Shown: positions 52,290 to 61,840 of the stretch, one piece after another | Numbering within the stretch: the first letter of the stretch is position 1 | How the letters are laid out: every line of letters begins with the position of its first letter | Source of the DNA: Pandoraea norimbergensis | GTDB lineage: Bacteria > Pseudomonadota > Gammaproteobacteria > Burkholderiales > Burkholderiaceae | DNA: 64,000 nucleotides | Assembly (NCBI RefSeq): GCF_001465545.3 | Contig: NZ_CP013480.3 | Coordinates: forward strand, 868,001 to 932,000 | Reading direction: 5' to 3' | Translations under genes and position numbers: made by a program | Notes under the pieces: model-generated | Database searches by the model: none | Seen by the model: the letters and a program-made list of their open reading frames with translations, nothing else | Told to the model about the DNA's origin: nothing

Positions 52290-53717
52290 TCAGTCGCGTG
52301 CGAACGGCAATTTCACCTCCGCCGGAATCGGGCAGACGTACGGGCGGCCTTGGCGGCGCTCGTGCAATTCGGCCTTGGCCTTGGCGAGCGTCTCCGGCGA
52401 GCGGAACAGATCGAGGGCCGATGCGGCCAGCGTTTTCGCCGCGAGCAACATGCCCTTGTGCGCCAGCGTGCTCTTGCCTTGCGCCACCAACTGCCACGAG
52501 TGGAACGGCGTGCCGAACGCATAGCAGGTCGTGAAGCACTGCGCCGTCGGGGTGATCCAGCTCACGTCGCCCACATCGGTCGAACCATGCAGCGTCGGTT
52601 CGTTGCCCGCCTGAAACAACGCCACATGATCGAACAACGGTTTCGGATTGCGCCATGCCTGACCGAGCGTGCGCGTGGCGCCTTCGATATCTTCCGGCGA
52701 GAGCGAACTGTCTTGCACACTGCGCGCGTAAGCGAGTTCGTCTTCGTCGTATTGCGGCGCACCGAACGTCTCCAGATTGCGATAGACGATGTCGTTGAGC
52801 ACGCTGTTCTGCACGAGGTTGGAACACGCCTTGTCGAAGACGACGTCGACCGTGCAGCCCGTCATCAGGGCGGCACCGTTGGCGATGTTCTTCACGCGCT
52901 CGAACAGCTCCGACGCCTGATCGTTGCGCGGTGCGCGCACGAGATACAGCACCTCGGCGTTGGCCTGCACCACGTTCGGCGACGTGCCGCCCGTGTTGGT
53001 CACCGCGTAATGCACGCGCGCGTCGGGCAGCATGTGCTCGCGCATGTAGTTCACGCCGACGTTCATCAGCTCCACGGCGTCGAGTGCGCTGCGGCCCAGA
53101 TGCGGTGACGCGGCGGCGTGCGACGCCTTGCCGTGAAAGCGGAAGTACGCCTGCACGTTTGCCAGCGAGCGCCCGTTGAACACGCCGTTATGCACGGCGG
53201 GGTGCCACGACAACGCCGCGTCGAGATCGTCGAACAACCCGGCGCGCGCCATGAACGTCTTACCCGAACCACCTTCCTCCGCGGGGCATCCGTAGAAGCG
53301 CACGGTGCCCGGCTGTCCGGTCGCGTCCAGATGCGCTTTGACGGCGGCAGCGGCCAAGTGAGCGGCCGTGCCCAGCAGATGGTGGCCGCAGCCGTGCCCG
53401 TTGCCGTTGCCGATTTCTGCCGACGGCTGGCATTGCAGCGCACCGGCTTCCTGACTCAGCCCGGAAAGCGCATCGTATTCACCGAGAATGCCGATGATCG
53501 GGCCGCCGTCGCCAGCTTCGGCGATGAAGGCTGTGGGAATCCCGGCGACGCCTCGCGTCACGTGAAAGCCGGCGGCTTCGAGCACTTCGATGTGCAATTC
53601 GCTCGATGCGAATTCTTCGTAGCGCAGTTCCGCGAGGTTCCAGATCTTGTCGGCGAGTTCGGTGAATTGCGGGGTGTGCTGCTCGATGTAGTCGAGCGGG
53701 GAAGCGATGTCAGACAT
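52290..53717 (-). CDS. M20 family amidohydrolase, AbgB-like
   Basis: A 475-residue metal-dependent amidase/peptidase of the M20D family, like subunit B of p-aminobenzoyl-glutamate hydrolase. Metal ligands are in GNGHGCGHHLLG, FYGCPAEEGGSGK (Glu pair) and LSWHPAVHNG; the lid domain has FRFHGKASHAAASPHLGRSALDAVELMNVG (in part). AbgB acts with AbgA in E. coli; no AbgA gene is seen here, so it may work alone on another N-acyl amino acid. It is third in the row MFS, porin, hydrolase, all on the minus strand. Confidence 0.9.
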   Translation of the reverse strand: MSDIASPLDYIEQHTPQFTELADKIWNLAELRYEEFASSELHIEVLEAAGFHVTRGVAGIPTAFIAEAGDGGPIIGILGEYDALSGLSQEAGALQCQPSAEIGNGNGHGCGHHLLGTAAHLAAAAVKAHLDATGQPGTVRFYGCPAEEGGSGKTFMARAGLFDDLDAALSWHPAVHNGVFNGRSLANVQAYFRFHGKASHAAASPHLGRSALDAVELMNVGVNYMREHMLPDARVHYAVTNTGGTSPNVVQANAEVLYLVRAPRNDQASELFERVKNIANGAALMTGCTVDVVFDKACSNLVQNSVLNDIVYRNLETFGAPQYDEDELAYARSVQDSSLSPEDIEGATRTLGQAWRNPKPLFDHVALFQAGNEPTLHGSTDVGDVSWITPTAQCFTTCYAFGTPFHSWQLVAQGKSTLAHKGMLLAAKTLAASALDLFRSPETLAKAKAELHERRQGRPYVCPIPAEVKLPFARD

Positions 53718-53759
53718 GGAGTCCTCCTGATGATCTTGATGGGTTAAGCCAACGTGCGC

Positions 53760-54824
53760 TCAGAACTTCTGGCGCATGCCGAGGGCGAAGACGACGGGAT
53801 TGATACCGGGGGTGCTGAGCGGATCGGCACCGAACGAGAGTGACGATTGCCCGTAATTGCGAAAGCCGCCCACGCGGGCATAGAGGCCGGTGAGCTTCGA
53901 GAACTGATAGTCGTAGCCGAGCAAAGCGCCGACCGCGTGATCAACCTTGCCCGCGACGTTGCGATAGATGACGCCTGCGCGCACCACATGGGGTCCACGT
54001 TGCCAGACCATGCCCAGCGAGTAGACCTGTGCGGTGAAGGTGCCCGGTCCGTTGGGACGCGTGAGCACATAGCTCGCCGAGCCCATCGTTTCGCCGAACT
54101 GATACGTAGCGCTGAGCATGTAGGCGTCGGTGCGCGGGCCATTGAGCGGTGCGCCGGGTGTCGTGCTGGTGCTCGTGTTGGCCCATACGGCGTTGTATGA
54201 GCCGGAGAGCATCAGCGGGCCGCGTCCGTAGTTCACCACCGTGCCGATATTGCTGGCGTTCGGGCTGGAACCTGCAACGTTGCGCGTGGCGTAGAGCACC
54301 GTCGCGTTGAGGCCCGCGATATCGGGTGTTTCGTAGCTGATGGCGTTGTCCACGCGCGCCTGAATCGACGCCGCACCGGGGCCGAGATCGGAGACGACGA
54401 GCGCACTCGTGGCATACGGCGAGAGTTGCCCGACCGACACGAACGGATCGATGCCTTCCGGACCGATGGCCGGATATTGCTTGCCGAACTTGATCGTGCC
54501 CCACTCGACGGACGACAGCGAGACGTTGGCTTCGCGGTTGTAGAACGCGCTGCTGCTTTGTTGCTTGCCGCTCATCAGATCGAAGCCGCTTTCGAGCCGG
54601 AACGCGGCGCGCATGCCGCCGCCAAGGTCTTCCGAGCCGGTGATGCCCCAGCGCGACGTGGATGCGCCGCCCGAGAGCAGTTGCAGGTTCTCTTGCCCGC
54701 TGTTGCGCGAATACATGAGAAAGCTGTCGACGGCGCCGTAAATCTGCACGGCGGCACTGGCGGGTGTCGCAACAGCGATGCCGATGCCGGCGAGGGCGAG
54801 CGCGAGCGAATATCGTTGTTTCAT
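53760..54824 (-). CDS. Outer membrane porin, Burkholderiaceae general porin type
   Basis: A 354-residue 16-stranded trimeric porin. A signal peptide (1-24, ends PASA-AVQIYG) is followed by AVQIYGAVDSFLMY, RWGITGSEDLGGGMRAAFRLESGF and VEWGTIKFGKQYPAI, all standard for the Gram-negative porin 4 family. The protein ends in ALGMRQKF with a terminal Phe for assembly. It lies between the MFS and AbgB-like genes (42 bases to the latter) and probably supplies the outer-membrane step for the same substrate. Confidence 0.93.
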   Translation of the reverse strand: MKQRYSLALALAGIGIAVATPASAAVQIYGAVDSFLMYSRNSGQENLQLLSGGASTSRWGITGSEDLGGGMRAAFRLESGFDLMSGKQQSSSAFYNREANVSLSSVEWGTIKFGKQYPAIGPEGIDPFVSVGQLSPYATSALVVSDLGPGAASIQARVDNAISYETPDIAGLNATVLYATRNVAGSSPNASNIGTVVNYGRGPLMLSGSYNAVWANTSTSTTPGAPLNGPRTDAYMLSATYQFGETMGSASYVLTRPNGPGTFTAQVYSLGMVWQRGPHVVRAGVIYRNVAGKVDHAVGALLGYDYQFSKLTGLYARVGGFRNYGQSSLSFGADPLSTPGINPVVFALGMRQKF

Positions 54825-55012
54825 GTCTCTCTGAATCTTGTAGTTGGTCTGTCTTGGCTGATGCGCGACGCCACCGCGGCGGCCGGTGCACGAAATCGCG
54901 AGCGTGCAAGGCCCCGGGCCGCGCGCCGGAGCGGCGGCCTGTCGGTACAACGTCGAGTGCGAGAAGTACGAGAAGTACGAGAAGCGAGAAGTCGGGCGAG
55001 CCCGTGAGGCGG

Positions 55013-56404
55013 CTAGGCCTTGTGTGCAGCGCTCGAAGTGGCCGGTGCCACGGCGTCGGCCGGGCGCTCGGGGAAACACCACAGCGCAATCTGGCTCACC
55101 ACGCCGCAGGCGAGCAGATACCACGCGGGCGACATGGCGTCGCCGGTACGGTGCAGCAGCCACGTCACGTTGAACTGCGCGAAGCCACCGAAGATCGTCA
55201 CACCGAAGCTGTAGATCATCGCGAGCGCCGTGGCGCGCACGCGGCGCGGAAACGCTTCCATGATCAGCAGGAAGTACGAGCCGGTACCGAGCGATGCAAT
55301 GCCCATGACGACGGTCACGATGCCGATCATGAGCGGCACGGAGGGTGCGGTCGTCAGCCACTTGAAGGCCGGATACACGCACAACAGCGTGATGAGCGAC
55401 GTGACGATCACCACCGGCTTGCGACGTGCCACGCGATCCGTGATCCAAAGGCCCGAGACGAGCGACGACACCATGATGATGGCGCCCGAGGCACAACCCG
55501 CGAGGAACGACGTGGCCACCGGCAGGTGCAGCGTGCGCACGCCGTAAGCGGGCATGAAGAACACGATGATGTAGAGCATGGTCGTGCCGCCGACGAGCAG
55601 CAACGTGCCAAGCAGCACGCGCCCGAGGTAGTGACGCACGATCTCGCCCACAGCGCTTTGCTCGCGCTCGGGCGCTTCGAAGGTCTCATCGAGATTGCGA
55701 CGGATATACATGCCGACGGGGCCGACCATCAGGCCGAGGATGAACGGCACGCGCCAGCCCCAGCTCTCCAGCGATGCCGGGGTGAGCAGCGACGAGAGCA
55801 ATGCCCCCGAGAGCGCGCCGAGCAGCGCAGCGGCGCCCTGACTGACCATCTGCCAGCACACCATGAAGCCGCGTCGCGACGCCGGTCCCGATTCCATCAG
55901 GAACGTCGTCGATGCGCCGATTTCGCCCCCGGCGGAAAGCCCTTGCAACAACCGCCCGAACACGATCAGCACGGGAGCGATCACACCAATGCTCGCGTAG
56001 CTCGGCGTGAGCGCGATCAGCGCCGTGCCGATCATCATCAATGCGATGGTGAGCGAGAGCGCAGCACGCCGGCCCGCACGGTCGGCGTAGTTACCGATGA
56101 GAATGCCGCCGAGCGGGCGCATGACGAACCCCACGCCGAACGTTGCCATGGCGAGCAATAGCGGACCGGTGCCCGAACCCACGGGGAAGAAGTTCTTGCC
56201 GATGATGCCGGCAAAGAAGCTGAACACCGTGAAGTCGAACATTTCCAGACCGTTGCCGACCGACGTGGCGACGATGGTGCGGCGGCGTGATGCGCGTGTT
56301 TTGGCATCGCTCGTCGCGGACGGCGACGAACTCACCGCGTGTCCCGATGGCGGGGGCGAACTGGCAAGCGCGCCATTGAGGGGCGGGGCGGCGTTAGGCG
56401 TCAT
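55013..56404 (-). CDS. MFS transporter, metabolite:H+ symporter family
   Basis: A 463-residue transporter with 12 membrane segments of the MHS type (ATSVGNGLEMFDFTVFSFFAGIIGKNFF for segment 1 and GGILIGNYADRAGRRAALSL for loop 2-3). The start at 56404 is chosen for GGAG nine bases upstream; an ATG five codons earlier has none. It leads a probable three-gene uptake and hydrolysis operon with the porin and the AbgB-like amidase, though 188 bases separate it from the porin. MHS carriers import organic acids, so an acylated amino acid or aryl acid is likely. Confidence 0.88.
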   Translation of the reverse strand: MTPNAAPPLNGALASSPPPSGHAVSSSPSATSDAKTRASRRRTIVATSVGNGLEMFDFTVFSFFAGIIGKNFFPVGSGTGPLLLAMATFGVGFVMRPLGGILIGNYADRAGRRAALSLTIALMMIGTALIALTPSYASIGVIAPVLIVFGRLLQGLSAGGEIGASTTFLMESGPASRRGFMVCWQMVSQGAAALLGALSGALLSSLLTPASLESWGWRVPFILGLMVGPVGMYIRRNLDETFEAPEREQSAVGEIVRHYLGRVLLGTLLLVGGTTMLYIIVFFMPAYGVRTLHLPVATSFLAGCASGAIIMVSSLVSGLWITDRVARRKPVVIVTSLITLLCVYPAFKWLTTAPSVPLMIGIVTVVMGIASLGTGSYFLLIMEAFPRRVRATALAMIYSFGVTIFGGFAQFNVTWLLHRTGDAMSPAWYLLACGVVSQIALWCFPERPADAVAPATSSAAHKA

Positions 56405-56510
56405 ACGGGTTGTCTCCATGCATTGGGGGTGTCGTTCTGTCCATGCGCACGCATGCGACGATTCGGGCCGATAGTAATCAAGCCGTAATAATCCCGATAC
56501 GCATAAATTC

Positions 56511-56542
56511 TTATCCTGATAACATCCATTTATCAGTGATAA
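56511..56542. promoter_or_regulatory. Two LysR-type dyads in front of the MFS/LysR pair
   Basis: TTATCCTGATAA (56511-56522) and TTATCAGTGATAA (56530-56542) are two TTATC...GATAA dyads 19 bp apart, just before the LysR start and about 110 bases before the MFS gene. They resemble the site at 50946 for another LysR. Confidence 0.62.
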
Positions 56543-56558
56543 CCCTTGGTATGTAGCG

Positions 56559-57488
56559 ATGAAACTCCACCAATTGCGGGCCCTCGTGGCCGTTGCCAAC
56601 ACGGGCAGCATTCACGAAGCGGCGCGCACGCTGCACGTCACGCAACCGGCCGTCACGCGTGCGCTGCGCGATCTCGAAACCGAAGTGGGGTTGATGTTGA
56701 TCGTGCGCAGTTCGACCGGGGTGTCGCTCACGCATGAGGGGCGCGCGCTGCTTCAGCGGGCCGAGTTGATCGTCAATGAGATGACGCGCACGGAGGCGGA
56801 GATGACCCGCCTGCGCGATACCCGGCAGGGACGGGTTTCCATCGGCGTGACGCCGCTCTCGGCGATCACCGTGCTACCCAAGGCGTACAACCGATTTCGT
56901 CAGACGATGCCCGACGTGACGCTCGAGTTTTCGGAGTTCAGTGCGTCGCAATTGGTGGAGCAGTTGAAGAGCGGTGCGCTGGATTTTGCGCTGGGCTCGG
57001 GCGTGGATGCGCGTGAATTTGCGACCGTTCGCGCGGTGCATCTGGCGACGTTTCCGATGTGGTTTTCGGTGGCACGGCGCGGGCAACTGGCGAATGCCAC
57101 TTCGCTTGCCGACTTGCAGGATGCCGAATGGCTGCACACGGCACCGTCGAGCGAATTTCAGGCATTCCTCACGGAGTTGTTTGCCCGGCAGGGGCTGGCA
57201 CCGCCACGTCGTATTACGCGCTGCGCGTCGCAGACGCTCTTCTACAGTCTGGCCGTCAACAGCAATGTCGTGACGTCATGGACGCACCTTGCGCTGCGCA
57301 CCGAAGGCGCGGCCGAAGAGCTCAAGACACTCGATCTGCTGGAGCAACCGCCTGCCCGCAAACTCTTTCTGTTGTTCCGCGACAGCGCGATTCTCACCGC
57401 ACCCGCCGAATATTTCGTGCGATGTATCGAAGATGCGGTGAAGGCGGAGCAGGGCACGCGAGGCGCGCGCGCAGGCAAAGCGTCGTAG
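56559..57488 (+). CDS. LysR regulator of the porin/MFS/amidase operon
   Basis: A 309-residue LysR protein. Helix-turn-helix: HQLRALVAVANTGSIHEAARTLHVTQPAVTRAL; effector domain from about 90 (GRVSIGVTPLSAITVLP). The opening MKLHQLRALVAVANTGSIHEAAR is like AbgR/TsaR-type members. It is divergent from the MFS-porin-AbgB row with two dyads in the gap, so it most likely controls that row. It is convergent with the EAL gene. Confidence 0.9.
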   Translation: MKLHQLRALVAVANTGSIHEAARTLHVTQPAVTRALRDLETEVGLMLIVRSSTGVSLTHEGRALLQRAELIVNEMTRTEAEMTRLRDTRQGRVSIGVTPLSAITVLPKAYNRFRQTMPDVTLEFSEFSASQLVEQLKSGALDFALGSGVDAREFATVRAVHLATFPMWFSVARRGQLANATSLADLQDAEWLHTAPSSEFQAFLTELFARQGLAPPRRITRCASQTLFYSLAVNSNVVTSWTHLALRTEGAAEELKTLDLLEQPPARKLFLLFRDSAILTAPAEYFVRCIEDAVKAEQGTRGARAGKAS

Positions 57489-57545
57489 CGCTGGACACAT
57501 CAAGGCATCAGCGCCATCGCCCGAGTGCACTGTCGTGCCGGAGGA

Positions 57546-58796
57546 TTACCAGTTGATGTCGACGCAGAGCACTTGCAGGCCCTGCTTCGCCGGGGTGGCG
57601 ATGGAGGCGGTCACGCAAAGGTGCGCCTCGTTGATCGACAGATACGGCGGCGTGAAATGCACTTCGCCGGGTTCGCGCATCGCCTGAATGAAGTACGGAC
57701 GCCGCGCCCAGTTCGCGCCTTGCGAGTGCAGCAGCGGGCGGAAGCGTTTCGCGCGCTGCGACGAATGGTTGATCGGCAGCACGTTGTCGCCGATCTGACG
57801 GCCTGCCGCGTCGAGCAGAAAGCAGCGTGCCGCGTCGGGCAGCGCCAGCAGATCGTGCGACGCCTCGATGATATCCATGCCCTGTGCAATACGCGCGGCG
57901 GCCGCTTCGATACCCGCCACATACGGCGCGAGACGCGCGTGCTCGGCACGCTCGCGTTCCACCAACTGCGTGCGTAGCGCGGCGGAAAGGGCGTCCATGC
58001 GCTCGGCGGCGACCTTCGACGGCACGGGGTCGACATCCGGGGCGGCGAAATACTGACCCTGAACGAAGTCGACGTTGCACTCCAGCGCGATCAACGCTTC
58101 GCGGTCGGTGGTAAGCCCGCCCATCATCACCAGTTGCCCCGATTCGTGCAGCAGCGACACCAGTCCGGGGAGCACGCGTGCGAGATGTGACTGCTCGGTG
58201 GCTTGCGCGAGAATGCCGCGATCGAGCACCACGATGTCGGGGCGCAGATCCCACACGCGGTCGATATTCGAATGCTTGGCGCCGAAGCCGCCCAGCGCGA
58301 TCACGAAGCCCGCTTTGCGCAGGCTGCCGACGATGGCGCCGAAGCGCGGCGTGTCGCCGCCCGCCTGCTCGGGCACTTCGAGCACCACGCGTTGCGGCGA
58401 GAGCCCGATGGCTTTGAGCGTCGCGATGAGCGCGTCGCCGTAGACCGTGTCCATCAGCGCGGCCGGATGCAGGTTCAGGAAGAGCCACGCGTCGCGGCTG
58501 TCGAATTCATGGAAGTTGCCCAGATGCAGCGATTCGGCGAGGCGGCCGAGTTCGAGCATGTCGCCGTGGCGCGCCGCGAGCGTGAAGACTTCGTGCGACG
58601 GTACGTGGCGGCCCTGCGCGTCATGCGCACGCAGCGACGCGTGATAGCCGATGGCGCGGCGGTGCGACACCGAGAAGACCGGCTGGAAGACGCTGCAAAT
58701 GGTGAAGTCGCCGTAAATGACGATACGGCGGCCGTCGTCCGCCGCGGTGAGGCGGGGCGGCAACAAACCGGGGGCGTCGAGGTCGATCATGCTCAT
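57546..58796 (-). CDS. Degenerate EAL-domain protein with C-terminal sensor-like domain
   Basis: A 416-residue protein. The EAL fold (about 25-250) is recognisable, but active residues are gone: the EALLR motif reads His52-Ala-Ser-Leu-Arg, the DDFG pair reads Gly-Gly-Phe-Gly (ALGGFGAKHSN), the catalytic Lys is Leu (VVLDR), and the late Glu motif reads GGLTT. Asn107 (LFLNLHP) and Glu139 (LEVPE) remain. So it should not hydrolyse c-di-GMP and may bind it or a protein. The C-terminal 150 residues (PINHSSQRAKRFRPLLHSQGANWARRPYFIQA in part, LCVTASIATPAKQGLQVLCVDI) resemble a Cache/PAS sensor without membrane segments. Start at 58796; a TTG at 58847 is in frame. Confidence 0.84.
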   Translation of the reverse strand: MSMIDLDAPGLLPPRLTAADDGRRIVIYGDFTICSVFQPVFSVSHRRAIGYHASLRAHDAQGRHVPSHEVFTLAARHGDMLELGRLAESLHLGNFHEFDSRDAWLFLNLHPAALMDTVYGDALIATLKAIGLSPQRVVLEVPEQAGGDTPRFGAIVGSLRKAGFVIALGGFGAKHSNIDRVWDLRPDIVVLDRGILAQATEQSHLARVLPGLVSLLHESGQLVMMGGLTTDREALIALECNVDFVQGQYFAAPDVDPVPSKVAAERMDALSAALRTQLVERERAEHARLAPYVAGIEAAAARIAQGMDIIEASHDLLALPDAARCFLLDAAGRQIGDNVLPINHSSQRAKRFRPLLHSQGANWARRPYFIQAMREPGEVHFTPPYLSINEAHLCVTASIATPAKQGLQVLCVDINW

Positions 58797-59022
58797 GGTG
58801 TGGACAGGCACGGGGGCGGCAATGTTGTTTACAGAATAGGTGAGCAAGAACCGTGCTCAAAGGCGCAGGGGCGGCGCCGGCGCTATTGTCCGTGATTTTC
58901 GGCCGCCAATGGGCCGCATCACGCCTGTATCGCACCAGTGTGTGGCGGGTTCGCACCATGTTGGGGCGAAGATCGAACCCGTCGGCCCACCGCTTCAGCC
59001 CCATCAAAGTCCCGCCTTTCGC

Positions 59023-60318
59023 TCAGGGCTGAAGCACCTGCGCCCTCCGCGCCACGCGCGCGAGCAGCAGCGCGCAGACCACATTGAACAGATGGAGGCC
59101 GCCGGGGCCGACCAGCGTCATGACGAGCGACGCGATCATCGGTCCGAGAATGCCCCCGACGGAAAACAGGATCAGCAACGTAGCGCTGACCACCACGCGT
59201 TGCTCGGGGGCGGTGCGATCGTTCACATGCGAGACGATCAGGCCGTACTGCGTGAAGTTGGCGGCGGAGAACAGGAACATCAGCAGGAACACGAGCCAGT
59301 GCGCCTGAATGACGATAAGGGGCGCGCAGAACGCGGCAGAGGCGAGCGCCAGCCGGCGCGACAGCGTGCGCCGGTCCATGCGGTCGGAGAGCCGGCCGAT
59401 GGGCCACTGCATGAGCAGAGCACCGAACAGTGCCACGCCCATTAGCGTGGACAGACTGCCGATCGACAGCCCGATGCGCGTCAGGTAGATCGGCACGATG
59501 GCGTAGAACGCGCTGTACAGAAAGCCCGCGAGAATACAGCCGGGAATGGCGATGGGCGTCGCGCGGGCCATCTCGGTGATGCCGTCGAACAGGCTCATGG
59601 CCGGTTGCTTGACGAGGCGCTCATCGGCCACGCGCGTGGGCCAGCCCTGCATCAGCGTGATGGGCAGAATAGAGGCCACGAACAGACCCGCGACCAGCAA
59701 CAGTTGCCCTTCGCTACCGGCTTCGCCAACGTTGAGCAGGAATTGTCCGGCACCTACGGCCAGATAGTTGATCGTGAGGTACGAGCCGAACACGCGCCCG
59801 CGCATGGTGTTGGGCACCGAGCCGTTGAGCCAGCTCTCGACCGTGGTGTACACGCCCATGAGCGCGAGCCCGGTGCCCAGACGAAACAGGCAGAGCATGA
59901 GCGTAGTTTCGCTCACGGCGAAGCCCATGACGAACAGCGCGGCCAATGCGGTGAAGGCGACGAACGCGCGATGTTGGCCGATGCGCTCGATGAGCGAGCG
60001 GTTGTAGAACGCGCCGAGCAGAAAGCCGCCGTAATAGCACGACTGAATCACGCCGACGGTAAACGTCGACGCGCCGTAGTGCAGCGCGTGGAACGGAATC
60101 GAAGTGGCGAACAGCCCGTTGCCGACGACCAGCACGCCGTAGGCGAGCAGAATGCCCATGAGCGCCGGATAGACACTGATGGGCAGCGGCACGGCATCCG
60201 CGGGTGCCGGACCGGGCGCAGGCGACGGCGCACCGAGCAGGGCACCTTCGGAGAGGGGGCCCCGGCGATCGGGTTCGTCTTCAGGCAAAGAGGTATCGAG
60301 CGACGGATCTCGCTGCAT
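59023..60318 (-). CDS. MFS transporter, YcaD-like
   Basis: A 431-residue major facilitator with 12 membrane segments after a Pro-rich cytoplasmic start of about 45 residues. LGTGLALMGVYTTVESWLNGSVPNTMRGRVFGSYLTINYLAVGAGQFLLN (partly quoted) is the feature of the YcaD branch. Substrate unknown. It lies between the EAL gene and an MHS transporter, on the same strand as both but with 140-bp gaps and a terminator upstream. Confidence 0.86.
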   Translation of the reverse strand: MQRDPSLDTSLPEDEPDRRGPLSEGALLGAPSPAPGPAPADAVPLPISVYPALMGILLAYGVLVVGNGLFATSIPFHALHYGASTFTVGVIQSCYYGGFLLGAFYNRSLIERIGQHRAFVAFTALAALFVMGFAVSETTLMLCLFRLGTGLALMGVYTTVESWLNGSVPNTMRGRVFGSYLTINYLAVGAGQFLLNVGEAGSEGQLLLVAGLFVASILPITLMQGWPTRVADERLVKQPAMSLFDGITEMARATPIAIPGCILAGFLYSAFYAIVPIYLTRIGLSIGSLSTLMGVALFGALLMQWPIGRLSDRMDRRTLSRRLALASAAFCAPLIVIQAHWLVFLLMFLFSAANFTQYGLIVSHVNDRTAPEQRVVVSATLLILFSVGGILGPMIASLVMTLVGPGGLHLFNVVCALLLARVARRAQVLQP

Positions 60319-60402
60319 CGTGTCTCGTGGGCAGGTGAGCGATACCCTGAATCATCGCACGAGATCACAGGCGTCGACCCTGCCCGGCATCAAACACAGT
60401 GC

Positions 60403-60434
60403 ACAAAGCGTGCCCCGCGAAGGGCACGCTTTGT
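60403..60434 (-). terminator. Terminator hairpin after the MHS transporter
   Basis: ACAAAGCGTGCC and GGCACGCTTTGT form a perfect 12-bp stem 26 bases after the stop codon on the minus strand. The tail has only a short U stretch, so efficiency may be moderate. Confidence 0.7.
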
Positions 60435-60459
60435 CGTTGCGGCGACGACTTGGTGCGTC

Positions 60460-61788
60460 TCAATGCTCCGCGATGCCCGCGCCGTGCCACACATGCTGGC
60501 GGCGCTTCTTGCTGGCAATCCACGCGGCCGACAGCGCACTGATCAGCCCCGCACACAGCACGTAGATACAGATCAGCCACGGCTCGCCGCCATTCTTCTG
60601 CAACAAATAGGTGGCGATGATCGGACTCAGGCCGCTCGCGAAGATGCCCGAGAACTGGTAGACGAACGAGATGCCGGTGTAGCGCACCCGCGCGTCGAAC
60701 AGTTCCGAGAACAGCGCGGCTTCGGGGCCATACACCGAGGCGTAGATGACGCCCAGCGGAATCACGATAGCGAGCCACACGAGAAACACATTGCCGCCGC
60801 TCGACTTCATCAGCCAGAACCCGGCGAACGACGACAGGCCGGTGAGGAGCGAGCCCCAGAAGTAGATACGGGTGCGCCCGACGCGGTCGGAGAGTTTGCC
60901 GAAGAACGGGATCGTGAAGATCATCACGAACGCGGCGGCCATCACCCCCATGAGCGCTTCGGTCTGCGAGAGCTTGAGCGTCTGCGTCAGATAGGCAATC
61001 GAGAACACGCCGAAGATGTTGAAGAACACCCCGTCGATGAAGCGCGCGCCCATGCCGGCGAGCACGTTGCCCGGGCTCTTGGTCAGCACTTCGGCAATCG
61101 GAATCTTGATCTCGGCACCGGCCTTCTTGATCTTCGAGAACTCGGGCGTTTCCATCACGTTCAATCGGATGTACATGCCGATGGCGACCAGCCCGACCGA
61201 CAGGAAGAACGCCACACGCCAGCCCCATGCGAGAAACTGCGCGTTGGTGAGCGTGTACGACAGCAACGCCACCACCCCCGACGCAAGACACAGCCCGAGC
61301 GCCAGCCCGACCTGCGGAATGCTCGCGTAATAGCCGCGCTTCTCTTTGGGGGCGTATTCAAATGCCATGAGCACTGCACCGCCCCATTCGCCACCGAGCC
61401 CGATGCCTTGCAGCACGCGCAGAAAAAGCAGCAGACACGGCGCCCATAGGCCGATTTGCGCGAATGTGGGCACCAGCCCGATGAGCATGGTTGCCACGCC
61501 CATGATCGAGAGCGTCATCACGAGCATGCTCTTGCGACCGAGCTTGTCGCCGAAATGGCCGAAGATCACGCCGCCGAGCGGCCGGCTCAGAAAGCCCACC
61601 GCAAACGTGCCGTAGGCGAGCATGGTCGAGACGAGCGGGTCGCCACTCGGGAAATACAGTTTGTTGAAGACGATACCGGCGACGACGCCGTACAGGAAAA
61701 AGTCATACCACTCGATGGTGGCGCCGATCAGGCTGGCGACGACGACACGGCGCATCTGCCGGGCGTCGGTCTGAGTCGATGCATTCAT
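60460..61788 (-). CDS. MHS family MFS transporter (ProP/ShiA type)
   Basis: A 442-residue metabolite:H+ symporter. ASLIGATIEWYDFFLYGVVAGIVFNKLYFP (segment 1), SRPLGGVIFGHFGDKLGRKSML (loop 2-3) and LLLFLRVLQGIGLGGEWGGAVLMAFEYAP are the classic MHS marks. It lies 52 bases downstream of the GMC oxidoreductase gene on the same strand, so the two are probably co-transcribed and the transporter brings in the substrate of the oxidase or a related alcohol. Confidence 0.9.
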   Translation of the reverse strand: MNASTQTDARQMRRVVVASLIGATIEWYDFFLYGVVAGIVFNKLYFPSGDPLVSTMLAYGTFAVGFLSRPLGGVIFGHFGDKLGRKSMLVMTLSIMGVATMLIGLVPTFAQIGLWAPCLLLFLRVLQGIGLGGEWGGAVLMAFEYAPKEKRGYYASIPQVGLALGLCLASGVVALLSYTLTNAQFLAWGWRVAFFLSVGLVAIGMYIRLNVMETPEFSKIKKAGAEIKIPIAEVLTKSPGNVLAGMGARFIDGVFFNIFGVFSIAYLTQTLKLSQTEALMGVMAAAFVMIFTIPFFGKLSDRVGRTRIYFWGSLLTGLSSFAGFWLMKSSGGNVFLVWLAIVIPLGVIYASVYGPEAALFSELFDARVRYTGISFVYQFSGIFASGLSPIIATYLLQKNGGEPWLICIYVLCAGLISALSAAWIASKKRRQHVWHGAGIAEH

Positions 61789-61840
61789 GGTTGTCTCCGA
61801 ATCTTTTAATGATGTGTGCCGTCTTTACTGCCAACGCTGC

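Noticed and set aside
54961..54990. GAGAAGTAC direct repeats between porin and MFS genes
   Set aside because: Only two full copies in noncoding DNA; too little to call a functional repeat.
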